From: Mansonella perstans | Lineage: Eukaryota > Nematoda > Chromadorea > Rhabditida > Onchocercidae | Reading direction: 5' to 3' | Length of the DNA stretch: 64,000 nucleotides | NCBI GenBank assembly: GCA_037074765.1 | Contig: JBAMDO010000572.1 | Coordinates: 1-64,000 of the forward strand | Notes under the pieces: model-generated | Seen by the model: the letters and a program-made list of their open reading frames with translations, nothing else | Told to the model about the DNA's origin: nothing | Database searches by the model: none | Shown here: piece after piece, positions 11,101 to 22,500 of the stretch | Position numbering within the stretch: the stretch's first letter is position 1 | Layout: each line of letters opens with the position of its first letter | Program-made: the position numbers and the translations under genes

Positions 11101-13412
11101 TAAAAGTAGATTGAAGTGATCGTTGTATCTTTTCTGAATCATTATTAATTAATATTAATTGTGACAGTTATTATAATAATATTATTTATTTGATAATTTG
11201 CAATAATATTGTCATATTTCTACACAAATGATTAGCAATGCACATGAAATTGTAAAGCTCAACACAATAAATTCCATTTAAGCTTTAGTATTTTTCTTCT
11301 AAGCTAGTCCTTTCTAGGCTGTTTTGAGAGCAGTGAATTCTTGCGTTAGATACTTCCATCTTTCTTTTCCTCGAACTGTCAATATACATATTGTCTTCCT
11401 TTTGTTCATTAATTTATTGGTCCTGAAGTCCGAAAAGTTGCCCATAGTGTACTCTATCAGAAATACCTAGTGGATAATATATAAATTCTATCCAATTAAA
11501 AATATTTCAGCTTTCAACTTTCCGAATTCTTCAGAATTTGGTATTCTATTCTAGATTTTTCAAAATTTCGTATTTTTTAGCTTCAGAGTTGAAATCACTG
11601 AATTTTTGAAAAACCTTATTAATTTTTCAATCATTTCAAAATGTTTAAATTTCTGGATTATTAAAATTTTTGAATTCCTAATCTCTTCCCGAACTTTTTA
11701 TCAATCATTAAAGTTTACCAAACTTTTGTTTTTTTTTTTTCATTCCATCTCCTGATCAGCTAACTTTAATTTTCAAATTAATTTTCGGGAAATTTTTTCC
11801 ATGAATTGACTTTGAGTTTTTTTGAAATTCTATCGTATTTTAAATATAAGACAATCACATTCTAATTCTTCTATTTTTCGAATTTCTGTTGAATTACTTG
11901 AAGTTTCAAATTTCTTGTTCCATTTTCAAGGAATTCTGACAAATTTCAACATTGGTAAATTTTTTGATTTTAATTTCTTTAAAGTGCATTTGAATGATTA
12001 AAAATGCTCAAATCTTTATTGCCATTCTTAAAGAAATTAATCTGTTAATGATGCAGAAATATCCACAGTATTACTAAAATTCAGTCAACGAGAATTCACT
12101 CAAATTTTAGTTTTGCAGAAATTTCCATTCTTTTTCAAATTTTAGTATCTCAATTGTTTGTTGTCTCGATGTAAATATCTAAAAACTGCAACGACCTGAA
12201 TTGATACTGTGAGATTTCCTTGGCTCAGAATTGAAAAAATTTCTTCAGAGTTGTCGGAAAAAACCGAATCGAATTTTTCTTTTGATATTTTAATTCAATA
12301 ATTTATGTGGCTTGCAGTGGATGGAAATGTTTGTATTTTTTCTCACGGTTCAAACCATCAAATCTACATAATCCGCAAAGTTTCCATTGTTTCTTTCTAA
12401 ATCTTGTTAGTCTCCTTTATTATCTCATGGTCTAAATCATCATGCTTATGCGTAATTCTTTCTTTATTAAATTGCAATCTTTGTCCAAGCATTTACCAAT
12501 TTTTCAAGACCAGACCTAAATCTTTTGTTGTGGACGCGTACTAATGTTACCATAAAAAAAATGGGGGTCGCCGCAGAGTTTAAATTCCAAACACCGAACA
12601 CCGCGATACGACGCTCTATCACTTCCGAGCAGTCATATTTCCCCAAATCCAGTCCAGTTTCGACGAGTCCGAAGCTTCACCACTTCTCAGCCCCGAAAAC
12701 CTAACGCCCACGGAATGGACTCCATCCTAATCAGACATCTGTTGCGAAACTTCAGTCAAAAAAATTCACTTTTAGTTCCGTCGATATTTGTTTCCACGAC
12801 AAGAGTTGCAAGAATAAAATTTTTTTAAAAAGCATTTTAAAAAAATAGATATAGTAGAGATTTTTACTACGCATATTTGTTTGTTAATTTTATTTTTTGC
12901 ATTTGCTTTTTAGCATTATTGTATCTATACTTCAATTCAGATTTTCACTTCAATTTTCCTTTTTTGTTGGTCTTCCTTTCTTAGATCATATTTTAGATTA
13001 TGAGCTGATTTCTTCCATGAATAATGTTTTGGATTAGTTGCAGTTATTCACGTGCATTGGATAACGTGCTTTCTTACTTATATCAACTTTATTTATGCTT
13101 CTCAGGATTTCTATACATACTTTCATTTTCAATTTTAGTTCACTTTTTTTCTCTTAATTATACTCAATGCAAACTTTTCTAGTAGTTTCATTTACTGCAT
13201 ACTCTATTATTAGTTTTATTTGTTTCTGGGCTATTTTCTACTTTTTGCATATCATTCCAAGTTTCTGCTAAAGTTTTTGTTCATTCATCAGGTGTTATTA
13301 ATTTGCATAAACGCGCAGAAGTTGAGAATTTGCATGGATAAAAGAGTTCATACTGTTTTAAATAGTGTTCGGTTACTGAAATTGCAGTATTTGCGCTGTT
13401 TCGTTTCACGCA
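11101..13412. other. Intergenic stretch with one GC-rich island
   Basis: 2.3 kb between the lectin-like gene and sds-22. Most of it is AT-rich with repeated aattt/tttga words and no gene seen. The exception is 12535-12760, markedly richer in G+C than its surroundings, with an ATG-started 47-codon frame listed separately. Confidence 0.5.
12561..12704 (+). CDS. Possible 47-residue protein in a GC-rich island
   Basis: ATG at 12561 opens a frame to TAA at 12702-12704. The product is basic and rich in Ser, Thr and Pro (starts MGVAAEFKFQTP, ends HHFSAPKT). I recognise no family. Base composition is roughly half G+C against about 30% in the flanks, and codons such as GCC, CCG and TCG are frequent, unlike neighbouring genes. 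It could be a small gene, one exon of a larger gene, a fragment of foreign or duplicated DNA, or a structured RNA. There is no independent evidence of translation. Confidence 0.25.
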   Translation: MGVAAEFKFQTPNTAIRRSITSEQSYFPKSSPVSTSPKLHHFSAPKT

Positions 13413-15611
13413 ATGTGTGCTGATACATTGTCTGTGGTTGTTCCAGAGGCTGGAGAAAAGGATGAAGTGGAGGAGCGAAATGTCGAATTCCTAGAAGTAT
13501 CTTCATTTCCCAGCTATAATATTTCAGTGAATTTATATGTTATAATTAGTTTTAAGGAAATGTCAAATATATTCTGCATATCATGCGCCACCTCTCCTCA
13601 TTATTCTTTATCAGCTTTCCATGATACACTGCGCCTGCATTTGTCACTTTCATTTTAATTTGTGTTGACAAAATGTTGTTATATGGCACAAACAATCTCC
13701 AGTGCAATTAATAGTCTAATTAATAGCCTAATTTTTTCTCTCCAATGCAATTAACAGTCTTATTAGGAGTCTAAAGTGGTAAGAAATCTGGATTTGAAAG
13801 CACATTAATTACACAAACGTTTCGAAATACTTTGTGTTGGATTTGTGAAAGTGTTGTAACCAACTCAATTTTTTTGAAATTTTGATCTAATTTTTTAAAA
13901 AAAAACATCGATTTTTACTTTTCAAGTTATAGGTTGATCAGAATGTCAAAGAACTTGATTTGACACGACATCGAATTAAGAAAATCGAGGGATTTGACTT
14001 TTTGCAAAGAATCGATTATTTGTGTCTGCGTTGGAACTTAATTAAAAAAATCGAAAATTTACATATGCTTGTCACACTCACTGAACTCGATCTTTATGAT
14101 AATCAGGTTTCAAACCACTTTATTGAAGCTTTTCTACTTGAATTTTAAAAAAAGAGCAGTACGAGATGAATAAAACAGACAAATATCATACTGATGACAA
14201 TGGATTTGTATAAATTTTAGATCACTAAGATTGAGAACCTAAGTGAATTGGTCAATTTGGAATCCTTGGACTTGTCATTCAATCGTATCACAGTGCTGGA
14301 AAATTTGTCGTCGTTAAAAAAACTTAGAACTGCTTATTTTGTCCACAACAAAATTCAAAAAATCGAAGGACTTGACGAGGTGATTAATCTCTTGAAGATT
14401 TTTTCACCAAAACTATATACATTTTTAATGAAGTAATCGTCTAAAAAAATATCTATCTTTAACAAATTTACCAAAATAAATTTGTGGAAACATTACTCAC
14501 TGAAATTGCTGATTGCTTTTAGCTCACTGAATTGGAATACTTAGAGCTTGGCGACAATCGAATCAAAAAAATAGAAAATCTTTCAAAAAATTTGAAAATT
14601 AAACGACTGTTTCTGGGCGCTAATCAAATTACCGAGATCGAAAATTTGGAAATGTTGAAAGATATTGAAGTTCTCAGTCTTCCAGCTAATGCTATCCAAG
14701 AGATCAAGGTTATATGAAATTCTAGTTATTATATTTTTGATTTGGATTCTACCGGTACATTTGAAACTTGAAGCTATCTCAAATTATTTTGTGCGTGATT
14801 TTGATGAAATATGTTTATACAAGAACAAAGATATTTTGATGAAACATGTTTATACAAGAACAAAGATGAAAGTTAGGCAAGATCCGGCAGTGCTGAAGTT
14901 ACTAAAAAATTCCTTTATCCTTCTATTTCATAAAAATCAGTATCAGACTTGCAATGTTTTCTTCATTAGAATAGTGCCCTCGTTATATATTATCGATCGT
15001 TTTGAAATACTTTGTGAAAATTGAAAGCATTATTTTTTTTAGGGTTTGAACAAATTAACAGCACTTCGGGAGTTATATCTAGCACAAAATGGCATAGAAT
15101 ATATTACGAATCTGGATAGCAACATCAATTTGGAAATTCTTGATTTGAATTACAATCGCCTTCGTTCTATTCCAAACATCCGCCATCTTCAAAAACTTAC
15201 CGATTTCTGGGCTAAAAATAATCAAGTTTTCATAATTTCTTTGGAATTAGCGCTTTCAAAAACTGAAATTAAGTTCTTTATATGTAACCAATTTAATTCG
15301 AACATATAATTTTAGTAAATAGTTTTTGCAAAAAGAAATTTCTAAAAATAACGAAAAAATTTTATTGTGTGCTGGTTACAACTAAACTAAAAATATTGAA
15401 ATATTGACGAAATTCTTTCATTTAACGCAAAATTTAGTTGACCAGAATGGCGGATGTGGATGAATTGGCTCAGTTGCCAAATTTGAAATTAGTTTATCTA
15501 GAAATGAATCCGTTTTCGGAATGTAATACTTATCGAAGCAAAATAATTCGCATGCTACCACAGATTGAGAAGCTTGACGCAGCCTATTGCCGCATTGGCA
15601 AATTTCTTTGA
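13413..15611 (+). CDS. sds-22: Protein phosphatase 1 regulatory subunit SDS22 (LRR protein)
   Basis: Six exons (13413-13496, 13933-14106, 14221-14379, 14523-14708, 15043-15225, 15438-15611), all in phase 0, give 319 residues, the family's usual length. After a short acidic leader the protein is a run of about 12 SDS22-type leucine-rich repeats of 22 residues (for example IKKIENLHMLVTLTELDLYD, then ITKIENLSELVNLESLDLSF), ending with the LRR cap PFSECNTYRSKIIRMLPQIE. SDS22 binds the PP1 catalytic subunit and controls its maturation and mitotic role in nucleus and cytoplasm. The repeat boundaries coincide with exon ends, typical for LRR genes. The ATG is the first in the frame and follows an attgcag acceptor-like site by about 27 nt. 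It converges on the SKP1-like gene. Confidence 0.92.
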
Positions 15612-16161
15612 ATTTATTTACTTTTGGTACGCAACCACTAATTAAAGTTAATTTTCATTTTTCATGACATACTTTTAATTTTCATTTTTCATGACATTCT
15701 TCTTCTCTTTTCTAATTCTCTTTTAAATGACATCTTTCAAATTTTTAGGGAGGCGAGAATCACAAAGTGTTAAAAATGGACGCTATCGACGGAAAAGTTT
15801 AATAATTCCAATTAAAAATCTAGTTTTAATCATTCATATTCTTGTCGATAGTAAAGAAATGATTTGTTCTTGAAGAAAAAAATTTCGTGAAAAATTTAAA
15901 AAGCAGCCGTAAAACATGGTCATTCTGCATATCATTTAATCATCTCTCAATTAAAACTTCTTCAACAGCAAGACTATCTTAATTTGCTTTGATCCCTAGC
16001 AAACTCCTTATCTTGGCTAGCATATTTAATCCTGATTATCAGTATTTCATCCTTCTATAGAAAAACCTCAAGCAAAGTTGTTGGAATTTTATTCTGGATA
16101 AGAAAAGCAAATATTTAGATTTATACTTGGATTTTTAGTTAAAATTTAGACCATTCAATTT
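15612..16161. other. Convergent 3' intergenic region
   Basis: 550 bp between the stop codons of sds-22 (+) and the SKP1-like gene (-). It should hold both 3' UTRs; I see no gene. A short direct duplication of ttttcatttttcatgacat lies near 15651-15702. Confidence 0.5.
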
Positions 16162-18304
16162 TTACATTTCACACCAAGCATTCTCCGCTCGAACCTGAAA
16201 GATTTTGATTAGAATAAATATTTTACAAAATTGCATTTTCTGAGTTGAAATATTTTGTAATATAACATTTTCTGCACTGAGTACTGAAATGAGACTAATA
16301 TTAAAGCAGAATTCTTTCGAGAAAAATATTTTAAGGAAAGAATATCCAATACGCATTGTGTTCTAAAGTTTCATGAACTCTAATTCGAATTTAAAGCAAT
16401 TTTGACAAAGACTTCATTGATATTTTGATTTTTGAAATAGTTATTTTTTGCACTTACACGAGCCTCCTCTTCAGGTGTAAAATCATTTTTGATGTTGAAA
16501 AAAACTCGTAACTCTTCCACAGTCTTCCCTTTAACATGATTTGCAATAGTTCTACAGCCAGAGGAGAGCAAATCGCTAACATCCAAGTAATTCGCTGCCT
16601 TGAACTATGGACTGATTTTTGATTGTCACTTGAACTTTGAATATGAGAAAGAGCATCATTAAACGTTGACCCTTAATATTTGAGTCATGCTGACCTGAAC
16701 AAGCTCGAAGAGTTCCCTATTGTCTGGCAAGGCAAGGAAATTTTCTTGCCAAATCTTTTCTTCTTCTGATTTTTCTGCATCGGCAGTGAGATGTGCTCGA
16801 TGTTTGCACCATTCCAGGACCTTCAAACTTCGAAAATTACACAAAATTCTGTAATTCTGTTTAATGAGATAGACTTTAGACAAATGAATCTTGAAAAAAC
16901 TTATGATTTGCTTTCTTTTATTCTGATTATTATATCTTTGAGAATATTTTCTTGGTCTTGAGCATTTTAGACAGGTATTCAATCCCAAAAGAGCAAAATA
17001 TATTAAAAAAGGGAAAATATCGAAAGGACGGATTGGATTTACTGATTGCTAGAAAAAATAAATGCTACTAAAATAGGCATGTTAGAGATGAAAGTATTTG
17101 TGGAAGACACAATCTGTGAAAAAGTTTAGAGTGTCTTCGTTTTCCCATGACTTCCGGAAAATCCTTCAGCTAAATTATCTTGCACGCATGTAATTATTTT
17201 AATATTTTATGGAAGAAGCATTCTAGCGACACCTCTGGTTTGTCGTAATAATGAGAACTTATGTATGGGATTGTTCCGTCTACCACCATTTAATTGTCAA
17301 TTAATGACATATACACCACCATAAAATTCAATACCTGAGTTTGTTAAATAGTAGCAAAATGTTAAATGATTAAACAGTCACATAGAAAGTTTGTATTTTA
17401 TGAGGCTTTCCTACAGTTAATTTTCTTTGCTAATTAATTTATGAATTTAATAATTCTTTCAGTGAAATAACCCGAGCGGAATTGTTTTTTAAGTTCTTTA
17501 ATCAATTTAAATAAAAGTATTTGACCTATTTGTTCAAATGAAGATAATACAAATCTGTACGTTCATTTTATTGTATTACTTCTTGAACTGCTGTTATTAG
17601 CAGTTCATTTTTCTTTGCAGCTACAGTAAAATGAAGTAGATCATCCTAATATAAAATAAATATTTCTTCAAACAGTATTCGAAATTTATGGTATTCAAAC
17701 TGAGAAAACTAAGAAAAACCTTTTTAATAGTCTTAAGTGGTAATTCTATAGGTAGATCAAAAGCTGGCTGTGATTCGTCAACTTGGTCGATCAATAAATC
17801 TAAATTATAATATTTCCAAGAATGAAAAAAATCTCTTCTTATTCAATGTTTTTTTACACAAACCTTTTATATGCAGTTTAGATATCTTTAATCCAACAAT
17901 CAAATACCTTTAATTTAAAGTCGGAATATTTCGTATTTGAAATTCGAAAAATATAATGGCGAGAGGAAATTCTACCTTTTAACATATTACGAATAGTCTT
18001 TGATTGTGATATAACATCCGTATCAACAGTTATCTTTTCTCCATCTAGTGACAGTAAATTGATACTTCGCTTATCAGACTGCGTTACATCGGTTTCAGAC
18101 CGAAACTTTTGCTCTCCTTAAAACTGAAGAGTCATTGTCAATTTCACCTTTTTGTGTCGGATAAATTTGAAATACTTAAGTAGACTGCAACATATCTTTA
18201 CAGTTTTTGGTTTCAAATATAAATTTTGACTCGAATCTAATATTCTAACACTAAAGTGTTATTTTTTGGAATTTACCATCATTGTTGGAAAAAACGCCGT
18301 CCAT
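16162..18304 (-). CDS. skr: SKP1-related SCF ubiquitin-ligase adaptor
   Basis: Six exons on the minus strand (18304-18277, 18116-17976, 17799-17720, 16820-16695, 16598-16458, 16194-16162) join in phase to 182 residues. The N-terminal POZ fold reads [20 protein letters not shown] then [10 protein letters not shown]. The C-terminal SKP1 dimerisation/F-box-binding region reads [14 protein letters not shown], then [23 protein letters not shown] and ends [10 protein letters not shown], where canonical SKP1 ends in a similar RxEN-W tail. SKP1 proteins bridge CUL1 and F-box proteins. The protein carries an N-terminal extension of about 25 residues ([10 protein letters not shown]...) and several substitutions in otherwise invariant positions, so it looks like one of the diverged nematode SKR paralogues rather than the main SKP1. 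The 28-nt first exon is the least certain part. Confidence 0.9.
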
Positions 18305-19573
18305 AAGACCGCGCGAAACGGTTTAATTTTTATATAATTATCGCAGTAGTTAGCAACGTAATTTATCAGTTGCTGGAAGTATGCAAATTATACCTATTGA
18401 CCCATATAAATCATAGGTATAATATCATTGAAGACAATAATATGTAATGTTTTATTTGCTTAGCAAGATTCACAGTAAACAATACATAACATTTAAAAGA
18501 ATACAATTAGTATACATAAGATCATCAAATTTTTCATGAAATACTCCTATAAAAATTTATAAAAATTTGTTTTAGCACGTTTTTCTTGTTGATAGCATTT
18601 TTTCCCCTAATGTCAATGATGTTCGTTTGTGATCTTCGAAGACTGAATTATGAATACCCATTTCATGATACCAAATTAAATCGCTCACATTACTAGATTG
18701 TATGGTAAGTGGCAGTGGCGTTTTTCGATGATAAATTTTCAGTGAGATGGAACGCGACATATATATATATATATATAATCGGAGTTAAAATGTGCATGAA
18801 TTAGTTCATTTAAATATAACCGTAATAACAGGTAACTTTCTTTTAATGTACAGTATTCTGGCAAGCAATAAAGGGAATAAAATTTCTTCACGAATAATAG
18901 TGTCAAGCTCCTTTCATATGATCAATGGCATGGAAAACGTTTTTCAGGTCAGGTGACCTTCGGAAATATTCGGTATTTCAAATAAATCGACACCAAAATG
19001 ATAATTAATGCAATGAATCAATCACTGAAAACCAATTGGAATAACAATAGACGTCTATTTGTTGAAATTTTTCGTGTCATGTGTCACCAGGTAGCGTCGA
19101 TATTAGCCAGCGCTAACAGTTGTTCATTGGAGAGTTGAAAAGATGGGAAATGCGATATGTTCTGAGTGTGTAGTACTGATTAATAGCTGTGAAAATGATC
19201 TCTTTTAGTTGTTGTTTGCTTCAAAATAATAAACAATTACAATGATTATGATAGTAAAATCATTTGTCTACTAAAAAAATGATTTGATAATGATGTTGTA
19301 AAGATGATGCGGAAGTTTTTGGTTGGTTTAGTTGGTGTGTTTATAACAATTGCGACTTTTCCGAATTGTGAGATAAGGTTTGGAGGAATGTGAAGAGATG
19401 GAGAAAAAATGAACTGATACAAAAATTCCTCAAATGAGTTGTATCAGTCGTGAAAAAATTCATAAACCGTATCACAATGCGACAGTAACAACAAAATAAG
19501 TAAGTTTATTTTTTTGTAGGAAACTTAAACAGTGAGTTCAACTGACATTATGTTTAACTGATAAAAAATCCGC
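18305..19573. other. Intergenic region between channel gene and SKP1-like gene
   Basis: 1.27 kb between two genes on the minus strand. It contains an (AT)n run at 18760-18777 and two short frames of doubtful status: a 62-codon minus frame (18572-18760) and a 21-codon plus frame (19143-19208) beginning MGNAICSEC. No promoter motif is obvious. Confidence 0.45.
18572..18760 (-). CDS. Possible small hypothetical protein, 62 residues
   Basis: An ATG directly after an (AT)n run opens a single-exon frame to a TAA. The product is hydrophilic and begins MSRSISLKIYHRKT. No family is recognised and there is no splice or homology support, so it may be chance. It lies upstream of the SKP1-like gene on the same strand and could also be part of its 5' region. 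Confidence 0.2.
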   Translation of the reverse strand: MSRSISLKIYHRKTPLPLTIQSSNVSDLIWYHEMGIHNSVFEDHKRTSLTLGEKMLSTRKTC

Positions 19574-22500
19574 CTATCGATCATCTTGTGGTGGCATTGC
19601 TTCCCTCGTTTCTGGCATGCTAAAATTTTTACAATTTCTTCAGGAAAAATTAATTTCTTACCTTTATAAAATATTATCTTAAGGTATAAGACGTGCATAA
19701 AACTTTAAATTCAATTGAAAAAAAAGAAAAAAGTACGAAGAACTTACAAACTTAAATTACAGAGATTATTAATTTGAGAAATAAAAGATTTAGCAAAACA
19801 GAGAATTGTAAAGACCTCATGGATAGAAGCGTTTGTTCTTCATTATTCTGATCTAACTCTTTTCTTCTTTCACTAGATAATTCTTCGCACTGTGCCTGCA
19901 TTTCATCAGGATTTGCGGTCTGTCGCCTTAAGCTGAAAGTTGACTAGGCAAGTAATAATAAAATTTCACGGTAAATTGCCTTCCTTATTTCTCTCCTATT
20001 TCGATAATTTACGAAAAAAAGCTTACATGCTTACGTAAGCATATTTGCTTATTTGTCAAATGCACAGATAGGTTTTATTGCTCATTCATTTACTTAATTA
20101 ATTAATATAAAGCATCGAAATTACCTCAACTCTTTCATTAAGACTGATTATGTCAGGATATAAACTGAGTGCAACTTACTTACCTAATACTTTCGCGTTC
20201 CTTTTTTTTCAACGGATTCGCCATGCAAATATGCAAACTTTCAGTTCGGTTTGTTCGAATTTGATCTAATCGTCGAGCTATTTTCAAATATGAATCATCG
20301 GTTTGAATAACAAGATCCTGTAATTTGATATGAGAGAAATTGGCATCGCTTATCATGGAAATATTTAGCAGCTGAATATTGCTTTAATGAACTTGAGTTA
20401 TTAGGACATGGCCACCTGTTAAAAGGGCAGAATTATAACTAGAAAGGCGTTGATTTCAATATCATGGCAATATTGAAATAGATAACCCAGCTTTACCTGA
20501 CGCTTTGGTCTTGTCCATTTCGGTACAGATTTGTCTGCAGTATCCTTTTTTACATTAAGCTTTGACATATTACATTCTTCCTCAATCGAATTGCGGGAAT
20601 TAAAATTGTTCATGTCAAGCATCGTTTGTACGAACGTATCGCACATATCTCCCACATCAAATGAACATTGCGTGCTACAACCATTAATCAGTATAGAAAT
20701 AACATGCTGAATGGTATAACGATACACTACAACCTCGATTAGGTAATGAACATCAAAAGATCCGCTGCAATGATCAAATATATTTTCTGGCAAAACTCTC
20801 AGGAATCACTTTTTGAATAGGCATTTGTTTGTTTATCTATTTTCCAATAAGAGTTCCGATAAGAATGGTAATTAACCTTTTGTTTTCGACGAAGAATGAA
20901 TTTGTGGAATCGGTTTTGCTCATCGTGTTCTTTCGTTTCGCCGAATGTGCTCGGCGATTCTCAATTTCGACATACTTAATAAATAACTCAATAAATGTTA
21001 TTTCATGGCATAAACTTTATTTTCAATCTTACTCAAGAAATTTCAGATTTTACTAAAAAATTTTACTTCATTGTAATCATCAAATGCCGTTTGTGCGGCC
21101 CGGCTGCATTCCGGTGTCTGTATCTGCGACATCCAGGCATCTGTTTCCATAGATCGATGAAATACCTGATTTGTTTCCTCTTCTGTCTCCGTACTTTGTT
21201 CCACCATTTCAGGAAGCAATGTCTCAGTTTCAGTTGAAACATCCTGTAGTGAAGTAACAACTTTAACTTGAAGTTTTTTTAGGCATCTAATATTTTTAAA
21301 AATTCTTCAGTAACTTACAAGCCGTATGGGTTCCTTGTGATGTTCGCTATCATTAATTAACTGCTTCGAATTTTCATTATCGTTATTTTCTCGTTTCATT
21401 GAAATATTAACAGTTCCTTCATCCAATGACGTTTCCATGCTGCGATCCATTAATTTTGGACGAGCTCTAGCCTTAGAATATTTAAAAATTATAAACACCA
21501 AAAAACAATAATTTAAAAGTTTTTCTCAAAATTATTCTGGTGAACCATGTTCATTTTAAAATTTTGGGGGAATTCGACGTAATGTAATTTTGAAATACAA
21601 TTGAAGTTCTACCTGTAAATCATGTAATTTGAGCATAATTTCATCTACTTGAAATTGTGCAATATCTGTTTGTACTGCGCAACCGCTTAGTTCTATCTGC
21701 CGTTCCTCATCAGTTAGTGATACGCGTGCCTGAACACCGCGATCAATGCCTTCCGGACTAAAAATTATCGAAAATGATCGATTTTGTCAAAATTTATTGC
21801 ACTTTTTTTTATTCTTCAAAAAAGATCTATTGACAACGTAAATTGTACAAAATTTAAAATTCAAATAACGACAGTTAATAAAATTAAAATAAATATTATT
21901 TTCTCTTACTGCAGATAATTTTTGAAATTACTTTGCGAAATCCATTGGAAGTGAGGTAATATCAGACACTGAATTTGCATCGTCGTGAAAGTTTAGTGCA
22001 GAACTTAACACATTTGGAGCAAGCGTTGAAGATATTATCGAATCCTTCATTCTGTAGGGTACACTGAGTAAAAATCAAAAAACTGAGTTAACAACAGTTA
22101 GAAAAATTTAAATCAGTGAATCGAAAAAATTCAATACTTTTAAAAAATCACAGAAGTCTTTGTAGTATTCTTAATTACAATATAGTACTTTATTCCTGGT
22201 GATTCTCGATTAGAACACAGTACAGCATCTACTAAAGAGCATGTTTGAATGAATTATAAAAATCATTAAACGAGGATTTTCAGAGGTTTAAAGTTTCCTA
22301 AGAAAACATTTAAATCACAAAGTCTTGCAGTCACTGTGATTAAAAATATTGGTAAAACATTTTACCCAACATCTTCAGTATTTCGCATCCACTGAGGACT
22401 TGCATCCTTCAAATAAGCTTCGTTTGTAAAGCTCATAGTTGTACCCATATCCTAAAACTTCATAATCTTATTTGTGGCATTGAATTACTACACTTTCTGA

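Noticed and set aside
20829..21260. Plus-strand frames over 20.8-21.3 kb
   Set aside because: Antisense shadows and intronic overlap of channel exon 21243-21067, which is phase-consistent on the minus strand.
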